Assembly: GCA_036744635.1 (NCBI GenBank)
Contig: DAIOHQ010000094.1
Location: 1 to 16,781 of the forward strand
DNA length: 16,781 nucleotides
Source: DAIOHQ01 sp036744635
GTDB lineage: Bacteria; Planctomycetota; Phycisphaerae; Tepidisphaerales; Tepidisphaeraceae
Direction: 5' to 3'
Below, piece after piece: positions 1 through 5,937 of this stretch. Positions within the stretch are counted from its first letter, which is position 1. The number at the start of each line of letters is the position of its first letter. The position numbers and the translations under genes were made by a program. The notes under the pieces were generated by a model. The model searched no databases, was not told the origin of the DNA, and worked only from the letters and a program-made list of their open reading frames with translations.

Positions 1-30
1 GTATACGACCGTGCGCCATCCAGCGCCATT

Positions 31-108
31 TGTCATCCTGAGGTACTCCGAAGGATCTGGCCGCGAACGTCGATCCAACCAGATTCTTCGCAGTAGCTCA
101 GAATGACA
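31..108. repeat. Long imperfect intergenic palindrome
   Basis: Two 30-nt arms (31-60 and 79-108) are inverted copies matching at 26 of 30 positions around an 18-nt centre. The arms begin TGTCATCCTGAG and end CTCAGAATGACA. From memory, elements of this wording recur between genes in planctomycete and acidobacterial genomes, so this is probably a dispersed palindromic repeat rather than part of a gene. It would form a strong cruciform or RNA hairpin and could end transcription entering from the left. It lies about 70 nt upstream of the dioxygenase start, and no gene was found in bases 1-177. Confidence 0.75.
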
Positions 109-177
109 GGTACGCGGCAGGAATGGCCCGCAATCGCGCACGATTTTTTATGAAGCATCGCCCGTGAAAGGAAAGAA

Positions 178-1002
178 ATGACTACTGCCGCCTTTACCAG
201 CAAAGGCCGTCTTACTTCCGAACAGCTCGCCAGCTACCACCGCGAAGGATATCTGATCTTTCGCGACCCGGTGCTGCCGGCCGACAAGTTCAATGCCCTC
301 AAGGCACATTTTGAAGCGAAGCTGGCCGCCCTGCCGCCGGAGATTCGGCCCGAAGCGATGGACGTGCCCCACTACGGCGACGCCAAACTCTTCGACTGGA
401 TCTTCGCCGATGAGATTCTCGACTTGGTCGAGCCGGTGCTCGGTCCGAACATCGCGCTGTGGTCCAGCCATTTCATCTGTAAGCCCAAGGGCAACGGCAA
501 GCGCGTCCCCTGGCACGAGGACAGCTACTACTGGCAGAAGCGGCTGGAGCCGATGAACGTCTGCACGGTCTGGCTGGCCCTCGATCCCTCCACCCGCGCC
601 AACGGCTGCATGAAGGTCATCCCGCGCACGCACGACAACGGCTACAGCGAATATGAATCGGTGGATCAGGAAAAAAACGTCTTCAATATTGAAATCAAGA
701 AGCACCTGGTGGATGAATCGCGCCAGGTATTTATCGAGTTGCAACCAAACCAGGCGTCGTTGCACAACGCCAGATTGATGCACGGCTCGGACCCCAACAC
801 CAGCGACATCCGCCGTTGCGGTTACACCATGCGCTTCATCAGCACCGCGACCAAGCTGCACTTGGACCCCGGCCAGGAGCACCTCAGCCGCATCTACCTC
901 GCTCGCGGCAAAGACATTGCCGGCAATCGCTACGCCGATCCCAACAAACCCGACATCGAAATCATGCTCGGCCACCAGCGCGGCTACAAAAATTCGCACT
1001 GA
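178..1002 (+). CDS. Phytanoyl-CoA dioxygenase (PhyH) family protein
   Basis: A 274-aa protein of the PhyH family of cytosolic non-heme Fe(II)/2-oxoglutarate oxygenases, which hydroxylate small substrates using O2 and 2-oxoglutarate. The double-stranded beta-helix signature is visible. The iron-binding His-x-Asp is at H113/D115 (WHEDSYYW), the distal iron ligand is probably H202 in LMHGSD, and R212 or R213, about 11 residues on, fits the Arg that binds the 2-oxoglutarate carboxylate. The length is normal for bacterial members. The ATG at 178 follows a purine-rich GAAAGGAAAG, which supports this start. It is a single-gene unit: a palindrome lies upstream, and a hairpin and a converging gene lie downstream. 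The substrate cannot be read from sequence, because bacterial PhyH proteins act on many metabolites and phytanoyl-CoA itself is unlikely. Family assignment is secure; function is open. Confidence 0.9.
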   Translation: MTTAAFTSKGRLTSEQLASYHREGYLIFRDPVLPADKFNALKAHFEAKLAALPPEIRPEAMDVPHYGDAKLFDWIFADEILDLVEPVLGPNIALWSSHFICKPKGNGKRVPWHEDSYYWQKRLEPMNVCTVWLALDPSTRANGCMKVIPRTHDNGYSEYESVDQEKNVFNIEIKKHLVDESRQVFIELQPNQASLHNARLMHGSDPNTSDIRRCGYTMRFISTATKLHLDPGQEHLSRIYLARGKDIAGNRYADPNKPDIEIMLGHQRGYKNSH

Positions 1003-1050
1003 TTGTCGTTGGGCGCTTTCCAATACACCGCGACATTGACCCATTCGTAG

Positions 1051-1069
1051 GGGCGGGGTCTCCCCGCCC
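1051..1069. terminator. GC-rich hairpin between convergent genes
   Basis: GGGCGGGG (1051-1058) pairs perfectly with CCCCGCCC (1062-1069) across a 3-nt loop. It lies 48 nt after the dioxygenase stop and just before the stop of the converging membrane-protein gene. Only a weak T-rich tail (CTCTTAAATCTT) follows on the plus strand, so it is a plausible but imperfect terminator. The wording also resembles short dispersed GC hairpins found between genes in such genomes. Confidence 0.5.
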
Positions 1070-1071
1070 TC

Positions 1072-1554
1072 TTAAATCTTGCCCTGACCAATTTGCGCAG
1101 CGACAGGAAATCCACGCGTCTCGGACGGCGCTTCACTCCGAATTGCCCGTCTCCGCTTTCGCCAGAAGAGCAGCAGCAATCCCGCCGGGAGCGCGCAGAT
1201 AAACCAGAATGGAATTCCCACGCCTACAAACGGTTGCTCAATATAATCCGAGCCGAGCACGGTCGAACCGAGATAACAGAAGCGAAAGCCGAAGGCATTG
1301 ATGATTTTGTGTTCCCACGAGCCACCGAAAATACGTCCGCCAATGCTTGGCCGTTGGCGACTCCACATCAGCGTCAGGTCCACGCCTCGCCGATCCATTC
1401 CAATCTGCAACGCTCTCTGTCCCGTGCAGAGCGATATCCCAATCGACTGTGGATGCGGCGTATAAATGCCACCTTCAAAGTGTATCCACAAACAGATGAC
1501 AGCACACAGCAGCAGTCCGGCGGCGAGCATGCGCTTGCGATAACTATGCTTCAT
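1072..1554 (-). CDS. Small membrane protein of unknown function
   Basis: A 160-aa protein with no recognised enzymatic motif. It has a hydrophobic segment near the N-terminus (residues about 10-23, MLAAGLLLCAVICLWI) and a second near residues 116-132 (IPFWFICALPAGLLLLFW), followed by a basic cluster RKRRRA. The stretch between them probably lies outside the cytoplasm. This layout is typical of short planctomycete hypothetical proteins, many of which continue into a Cys-x-x-Cys-Gly-Tyr zinc motif; that motif is missing here. The ATG at 1554 is preferred because it lies 7 nt after the stop of the VOC gene, with GAG 6 nt before it, which suggests translational coupling. An ATG at 1581 in the same frame would overlap the VOC gene. 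Role unknown. Confidence 0.6.
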   Translation of the reverse strand: MKHSYRKRMLAAGLLLCAVICLWIHFEGGIYTPHPQSIGISLCTGQRALQIGMDRRGVDLTLMWSRQRPSIGGRIFGGSWEHKIINAFGFRFCYLGSTVLGSDYIEQPFVGVGIPFWFICALPAGLLLLFWRKRRRAIRSEAPSETRGFPVAAQIGQGKI

Positions 1555-1561
1555 GGCAATC

Positions 1562-2371
1562 TCATTTCGCCAGCGTCGCAACCAGCCGCCAGACCAGATG
1601 GGGCGAAAGTTTTCGCGGCTGCGTCTTGTTGAAGGAATCTACAATCTCATCGAACCGTGGCGTGTAGGGCAGCCGATCCCGTTTACCGATGTCCGTCCCG
1701 AGCATTTGCCGCAACGTGTCGCGATGCTCCGGGCTCACCTCCGGCGGCGTGCTGCGCGCCTCGCCGAGCTTGGGGAGCTTGCCCCCTTTGCGCAAGTTGA
1801 GCAGATGCCGCCAGGTCTCCTGCCGCGTGGGCTTGGCCTCCCCGAACGCCGTGGCGTATGCGCCATGCAGGCTCTCAAAATGCGGGGTATACGGCAGATC
1901 ATCGGCCGTCCGGCCCACCTTTTCGTACGCGGCGATCAATGCATCCTTCTTCGTCGTCACCCGCTGCTCGACGCCGGCGAAGAGCGACCCGGAAGTCTTC
2001 CCATCCTCGATGGCCGTCGCCGACGCATCCTCGGTGGTGCGATCCAGCAGCAGCAAGACATTTCCGAACGGATCTTTCACGGTAGCGCGATACCCCCGCG
2101 CCACCGGCGTCGGCGGATTCACAAACGTCAGCTTCAGCGCCCCCCGCCGCCGATACAGGTCGCGCACATCGTCCACCAGGTGATAGACCGCCTCGCCGGG
2201 AAGATCATCATCGTTGTGCAGCACCAGCTCAGTTGAGTCATCCAGCAGCTTGAAGCTGGCCAGCCTGGCATCCTGCCGCAGGAGCTTCAATCCCAGCACA
2301 TCGCGGTAATACGCCACCGCCGCCGCCAGCGAAGAAACCCGCACCAGCACCCGATCGACCTTGCGCAACAT
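1562..2371 (-). CDS. VOC-domain protein with duplicated C-terminal module
   Basis: A 269-aa protein. Residues 1-112 form a vicinal-oxygen-chelate (glyoxalase/bleomycin-resistance) module: the opening DRVLVRVSSLAAAVAYYRDV, a LGLKLL turn and the closing KDPFGNVLLLLD are characteristic. Residues about 143-269 are unlike any VOC domain and contain two copies of a module centred on LPYTPxF (residues 159-165 and 234-240). Each copy is followed by a helical stretch ending in a Trp-Arg pair (WRHLLNLRK and WRLVATLAK). No complete set of metal ligands could be assigned, so enzyme activity is unproven. No clear Shine-Dalgarno precedes the ATG. The membrane-protein gene follows after 7 nt and is probably cotranscribed. 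The divergent neighbour starts 111 bp away. VOC assignment is confident; the C-terminal module is unrecognised. Confidence 0.8.
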   Translation of the reverse strand: MLRKVDRVLVRVSSLAAAVAYYRDVLGLKLLRQDARLASFKLLDDSTELVLHNDDDLPGEAVYHLVDDVRDLYRRRGALKLTFVNPPTPVARGYRATVKDPFGNVLLLLDRTTEDASATAIEDGKTSGSLFAGVEQRVTTKKDALIAAYEKVGRTADDLPYTPHFESLHGAYATAFGEAKPTRQETWRHLLNLRKGGKLPKLGEARSTPPEVSPEHRDTLRQMLGTDIGKRDRLPYTPRFDEIVDSFNKTQPRKLSPHLVWRLVATLAK

Positions 2372-2430
2372 GCGATTGTTCTACCACGCCCCGCGTCGGC
2401 GAGACAGCGCAAGTCATGGCAAAGAGCATC

Positions 2431-2459
2431 TCGACAATTCGCCGGCGCTGCTGCATAAC
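2431..2459 (+). promoter_or_regulatory. Candidate sigma-70-type promoter for the phosphodiesterase gene
   Basis: TCGACA (2431-2436, five of six matches to the -35 consensus) is separated by exactly 17 nt from CATAAC (2454-2459, four of six matches to the -10 consensus). It lies in the 111-bp divergent gap, 23 nt before the start codon, so the leader would be about 16 nt and would contain the GAAAGGA Shine-Dalgarno at 2471-2477. Sequence match only. Confidence 0.45.
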
Positions 2460-2482
2460 AGGCAATCGACGAAAGGAATGGT

Positions 2483-3847
2483 ATGGCTCGGGTATGTGTG
2501 ATCGACGTGCCGGCGCTGAGCCGGGAACTGCTTACCCATGTGCCGGTGGGCAGCGCCCTGGGGCAGTGGATCGAGGAGAAAAGCATCACCGCGCTGACCC
2601 CGCCCCTGCCGGCCGTCACCTGCACCGTGCAGGCTTCGCTCACCACGGGAACCCCGCCATCCCGGCACGGCATCATCGCCAACGGCCTGCCGACCTTTCG
2701 CTCCCGCGAAGACCAGGCGCTGGTGGATGCGTCAAACTTCGCCTCATATCGCAAGGAGATCAGCTTTTGGGAGCAATCTAATCAGTTCCTCGATCAGCCG
2801 CGCTTCTGGCAGGATGCCGGCGGCAAGTCGGCGTTCAAGACCGCCCTGCTGTTCTTCCAAAACTCGATGCCGGGCTTTGCCGGCACGCCCCGCCCCGCGG
2901 CGGACATCGTGCTCACGCCCAAGCCGGACCACGGCTCCGACGGCAAGCTCGTCTCCCTGTGCTGGAGCGAGCCGCGCGAGCTGGTGCCGCAGCTCTTCAA
3001 GGAACTCGGGCCATTCCCGCTGATGAACTACTGGGGCCCGATGGCGGGAATCGCATCCTCCCAATGGATCGCCAGGGCGGCCGCCATGGTGTGGGAGATG
3101 CACCAGCCGCAGCTTCAATGGACCTACATTCCCCACCTCGACTACGACCTGCAGCGCTTCGGCCCGCGTTCCCCGCAGGCGCAGCAGGCGGTGGCCGACC
3201 TGACCGGCGCGCTCGAGCCCCTGCTGGGCGCGGTGCTGCGGACGGGCGGGGAAATCGTCATCCTCAGCGAATACGTGATGACCGAGGTCAATACGCCGAT
3301 CGCGATCAATCGGCTGTTGGCCGAGGCTAGACTGCTGGCGACCCGCGCCAACGACGATGGAGAATTGATTGATTACTCGAAGTCCGCGGCCTTTGCTCTG
3401 GTGGACCATCAGGTGGCGCACGTCTACACCCGCGACGCCCACGCCACCGCGGCGGTGCGCGCGCTGTTCTCGGACCACAACTCGGAGATATCGCTGATCG
3501 GGCGCGAAGAGATGCAGGACCTGAAGCTCAACCATCGCCGCAGCGGCGATCTGCTGGCGGTGGCGGCCCCCAACGCCTGGTTCGACTACCGCTGGTGGTC
3601 CGACCCGGCCAAGGCGCCGGCGTTCGCCAGGACCGTCGATATCCACCGCAAGCCCGGCTATGACCCGATGGAACTCTTCTGGGATAGCGCCACCAACGGA
3701 ACGAGCCAGAATTCGTCACTCGTCAAAGGCAGCCACGGCCGCAATGACGGCCCGCAACCGGTGCTGATCGGATCGCCCAACATGATTCCCTCCACGCCGG
3801 TTCTGGCAACGGGAGTGGCGGAGATTCTGATGCGCATCTTGGGATAG
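2483..3847 (+). CDS. Alkaline phosphatase superfamily protein (type I phosphodiesterase/nucleotide pyrophosphatase-like)
   Basis: A 454-aa protein of the metal-dependent phosphodiesterase/nucleotide pyrophosphatase branch of the alkaline phosphatase superfamily. Visible elements are D8 in the first strand (CVIDVP), the nucleophile region PAVTCTVQASLTTG with T46 at the spacing expected for the catalytic Thr, then PPSRHGIIANG, an aspartate pair D220/D222 (PHLDYDLQRFGP), D308/H309, and a late His in GSHGRNDGP (H418). The usual Asp-His pair of the second metal site appears as Glu-Tyr (E263-Y264, ILSEYVM), and Q224 stands where many relatives have a metal His. No signal peptide is apparent, so it is probably cytosolic. 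The start is well supported by GAAAGGA 5 nt before the ATG. The gene stands alone between a divergent gene and a bidirectional terminator. Substrate unknown. Confidence 0.85.
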   Translation: MARVCVIDVPALSRELLTHVPVGSALGQWIEEKSITALTPPLPAVTCTVQASLTTGTPPSRHGIIANGLPTFRSREDQALVDASNFASYRKEISFWEQSNQFLDQPRFWQDAGGKSAFKTALLFFQNSMPGFAGTPRPAADIVLTPKPDHGSDGKLVSLCWSEPRELVPQLFKELGPFPLMNYWGPMAGIASSQWIARAAAMVWEMHQPQLQWTYIPHLDYDLQRFGPRSPQAQQAVADLTGALEPLLGAVLRTGGEIVILSEYVMTEVNTPIAINRLLAEARLLATRANDDGELIDYSKSAAFALVDHQVAHVYTRDAHATAAVRALFSDHNSEISLIGREEMQDLKLNHRRSGDLLAVAAPNAWFDYRWWSDPAKAPAFARTVDIHRKPGYDPMELFWDSATNGTSQNSSLVKGSHGRNDGPQPVLIGSPNMIPSTPVLATGVAEILMRILG

Positions 3848-3862
3848 CAGACGATTAAAAAT

Positions 3863-3886
3863 GCCCCGGACGGGGATGTCCGGGGC
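3863..3886. terminator. Bidirectional Rho-independent terminator
   Basis: GCCCCGGAC (3863-3871) and GTCCGGGGC (3878-3886) form a perfect 9-bp stem with a 6-nt loop. On the plus strand it lies 15 nt after the phosphodiesterase stop and is followed by TTTC. On the minus strand it lies downstream of the zinc-ribbon gene and is followed by a run of five T. It therefore serves both convergent genes and is the better terminator for the minus strand. Confidence 0.85.
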
Positions 3887-3900
3887 TTTCAGGGATGAAC

Positions 3901-3916
3901 TCGCCTTTTCAGGCGA
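3901..3916 (-). terminator. Small GAAA-loop hairpin after the zinc-ribbon gene
   Basis: TCGCCT and AGGCGA form a perfect 6-bp stem. In the minus-strand transcript the loop is GAAA, a stable GNRA tetraloop. It begins 6 nt after the zinc-ribbon stop codon and precedes the stronger terminator. It has no T-run, so it is more likely a 3'-end stabilising hairpin than a terminator by itself. Confidence 0.4.
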
Positions 3917-3922
3917 TTATTG

Positions 3923-4150
3923 TCAATAACGGTTGGCATTCTCGAGGATGCTGCCGGGGCGGGCGAAGCGCTCCCATGCTTCGCCGTGGCACTTTGGGCA
4001 TACTTTGGGGGCTACCACGGCATCCTCAGGCTCGTAGCCGCACGCCCTGCACTGCAATTGGAAGATGCCCACCCGCGAACTGGCCTGTGCGAACGGATCG
4101 TATGTCGCAAAATGTCCCTGCGAGGCGAATCGTTCCATGCTGATTGACAT
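3923..4150 (-). CDS. Small zinc-ribbon protein, likely sigma-54-dependent
   Basis: A 75-aa soluble protein with one zinc ribbon: C34-x2-C37 (CRACGYE) and C51-x2-C54 (CPKCHG) separated by 13 residues, a rubredoxin/FmdB-like knuckle spacing. No membrane segment, signal peptide or catalytic motif is seen. The start at 4150 is fixed by a strong AAGGAGA ending 6 nt before the ATG. Upstream in-frame ATGs would run through that site and into the promoter. A -24/-12 sigma-54 promoter lies about 56 nt upstream, and an NtrC-type sigma-54 activator gene ends 226 bp upstream on the same strand, so the activator probably controls this gene. The gene ends at a strong terminator and is monocistronic. It could be a redox-responsive adaptor or a zinc/iron-binding protein; the family was not recognised and no function is assigned. 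Confidence 0.8.
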   Translation of the reverse strand: MSISMERFASQGHFATYDPFAQASSRVGIFQLQCRACGYEPEDAVVAPKVCPKCHGEAWERFARPGSILENANRY

Positions 4151-4216
4151 ATAAATCTCCTTATAGCCCATAGTTACCGCACCCACCGCACTGGGTCGCA
4201 TAGGAGAGACAAAATT

Positions 4217-4232
4217 TGCAAAGGATGTACCA
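4217..4232 (-). promoter_or_regulatory. Sigma-54 (-24/-12) promoter
   Basis: On the minus strand the sequence reads TGGTACATCCTTTGCA. Against the sigma-54 consensus TGGCACG-N4-TTGCW, the -24 GG and -12 GC are present at exact spacing and the -12 element TTGCA is perfect; the -24 element differs at one position (T for C in TGGCAC). Transcription would start near 4206, giving a leader of about 56 nt to the zinc-ribbon ATG at 4150. The adjacent upstream gene encodes a sigma-54 activator, which strengthens the call. Confidence 0.7.
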
Positions 4233-4333
4233 CGCTGTGCCGCAGCACGGTCAGGATATTGGAGATTGCGGCAAACTCCGGCAGTTCTTGGGTGCGTACC
4301 GAAAACCCTGATGGCGGGCGCAGCTAAAGGAAG

Positions 4334-4350
4334 TGCGACGGAATGTCGCA
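4334..4350. promoter_or_regulatory. Dyad with NtrC-site geometry, candidate enhancer (UAS)
   Basis: TGCGAC-N5-GTCGCA is a perfect 6-5-6 palindrome, the same geometry as the classical NtrC enhancer TGCACC-N5-GGTGCA. It is centred about 136 nt upstream of the predicted sigma-54 start site, within the normal enhancer range, and 26 nt after the stop codon of the NtrC-class regulator gene. It could instead be a weak transcription terminator for the regulator gene, but the following sequence (CTTCCTTT) lacks a real T-run. Confidence 0.5.
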
Positions 4351-4375
4351 TAAGCAGCCTCAACAGGAAAATTTG

Positions 4376-5773
4376 TCATGCCTCGGTCAGGACGTCACCT
4401 GGAAATGGCTTGAGGTGTCCCTCTTTTTCGTAGTGGCGAAGTTTGCGCTGCAGCGTGCGGACAGAGATTCCAAGGCGGTCGGCGGCGTGGGTGCGGTTTC
4501 CACGGCACTGATCCAGTGCTTTGGTGATCGCAAGGCGTTCGAGTTCCTCCATGGTAATGCCGGTGGGAATCTCCTTGGGGCTGGCGATTTCCATTGAGCC
4601 TTCGGCAATGCGGTCGGGAAGATCGTTCTCGGTCAGAATGTCACCCTCGGCCAACACCATCATGCTTTCCAGTGTATTCCGCAGTTCGCGGACGTTCCCC
4701 GGCCACCGATATTGGTGGAAGCGGCGCATGACCTCGGGGCTGATCTTTTTTGGGGCGGTGTGCTTCTGGGTGGTGATATCCTTGAGAAAGTGCTCGACCA
4801 GAATGGGGATGTCATCGGGGCGGTCGCGCAGCGGCGGCAGCGTGATGGTGACGACGTTCAGGCGGTAGAAAAGGTCCTCGCGGAAGGTGCCGTCGGCGAC
4901 CATCTTGAGGATGTCACGGCTGGTCGCGGCAAGGACACGGACATGCACCTTGCGGTCTTCGTGGCCGCCCACGGGAGTTACCTGAAAGGTCTCCAGCACG
5001 CGCAGGAGTTTGGCCTGCAGGCTCAGCTCAAAATCGCCGATTTCGTCGATGAACAACGTGCCGCCGTCGGCCTGCTCAAACCGGCCGATGCGCCGGTCGG
5101 TGGCGCCGGTGAAGGCGCCGCGGACATGGCCGAATAGCTCGCTTTCCACCAGCGTGGCCGGAACGGCAGCGCAATTGACGGCCACGAACGGGCCCTTTTT
5201 TCTGCCGCTGTTGTGATGCAGCGCCTGGGCAACCAGCTCCTTGCCGGTGCCGCTCTCGCCGAGAATCATCACCGTGCTGTCGACGGGCGCGGACTTCTGG
5301 ATCTTGGCGAAGACATCCTTCATCAGCTTGGACTGGCCAACGATCTGGTCGAGGCCGAACTTCTGATCCAGCCGCCGGCGCAGGTGATCGATCTCCTTGT
5401 CCTTCTGCAACTCGCCAACCGCTCGCCGCACCAGCACGATCAGCTCATCTGCATTCACCGGCTTGGTGACATAGTCGAAGGCGCCGCTCTTCATGGCCTC
5501 GACGGCGGAATGAACGTTGGTGTGGCCGGTGAGCAGGATGAACTGCGTTTCGGGCTTTTGCTTTTTCCACAGTTGCAGAAGATCGAGCCCGCTGACATCC
5601 CCCATGTGCAGGTCGCTGAGCACGACATCGACATCTTCGTCGATGTAGCCCATGGCTTTGTCGGCATTTTCCGCGCCGAAGACCTGGAACCCCTCTGCTT
5701 TCAACATCTGGCTGATCGCGCGGCGTTCGGTTTCGTGGTCTTCCACCACCAGAACCCGTCCAACATGGCTCAT
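4376..5773 (-). CDS. NtrC-family sigma-54-dependent response regulator
   Basis: A 465-aa enhancer-binding activator with complete three-domain architecture. The receiver domain (residues about 5-120) has the acidic pair E11/D12, phosphoacceptor D54 (LSDLHM), T82 and K104. The AAA+ sigma-54 interaction domain (about 143-370) has Walker A GESGTGKE (172-179), the sigma-54-contacting GAFTGA loop (219-224) and Walker B FIDEIGD (241-247). The C-terminal Fis-type helix-turn-helix includes the stretch NRTHAADRLGISVRTLQRKL. The ATG at 5773 is chosen because GAGG lies 6 nt upstream and the receiver domain starts there; the frame stays open further upstream but into the divergent promoter region. It is divergent from the heme-domain histidine kinase, its presumed partner, and is followed by an NtrC-like dyad, a sigma-54 promoter and a zinc-ribbon gene, its likely target. 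All key residues are intact. Confidence 0.95.
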   Translation of the reverse strand: MSHVGRVLVVEDHETERRAISQMLKAEGFQVFGAENADKAMGYIDEDVDVVLSDLHMGDVSGLDLLQLWKKQKPETQFILLTGHTNVHSAVEAMKSGAFDYVTKPVNADELIVLVRRAVGELQKDKEIDHLRRRLDQKFGLDQIVGQSKLMKDVFAKIQKSAPVDSTVMILGESGTGKELVAQALHHNSGRKKGPFVAVNCAAVPATLVESELFGHVRGAFTGATDRRIGRFEQADGGTLFIDEIGDFELSLQAKLLRVLETFQVTPVGGHEDRKVHVRVLAATSRDILKMVADGTFREDLFYRLNVVTITLPPLRDRPDDIPILVEHFLKDITTQKHTAPKKISPEVMRRFHQYRWPGNVRELRNTLESMMVLAEGDILTENDLPDRIAEGSMEIASPKEIPTGITMEELERLAITKALDQCRGNRTHAADRLGISVRTLQRKLRHYEKEGHLKPFPGDVLTEA

Positions 5774-5922
5774 ATCTATCCTCAATCTGATCGAAAGATC
5801 TTCAAACTGCGCTGCTCTGTCTAAATGACATACCATATTTGAATCAAGCTCCACAAGGCATGAAATTCGGGGCGCGGGGCGTTTGCAGGAGTTTGATTTT
5901 CGCGGGCTCGGCGTGGTTGGTG

Positions 5923-5928
5923 TAGAAT
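5923..5928 (+). promoter_or_regulatory. Possible -10 element of the kinase gene
   Basis: TAGAAT matches the -10 consensus at five of six positions and ends 9 nt before the kinase ATG. No convincing -35 is seen at the right distance. If used, transcription would begin within a few nucleotides of the start codon, giving an almost leaderless mRNA. This would fit the poorly placed GGGGAG only 2 nt before the ATG. Confidence 0.3.
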
Positions 5929-5937
5929 CGGGGAGTA

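Noticed and set aside
150..167. Five-codon upstream frame (MKHRP) before the dioxygenase
   Set aside because: It ends 10 nt before the real ATG and could be a leader peptide, but it has no attenuator structure and is short enough to be chance.
148..1044. 298-codon minus-strand open frame opposite the dioxygenase gene
   Set aside because: It mirrors the GC-rich third positions of the real gene; the plus-strand product has clear PhyH motifs and a ribosome-binding site.
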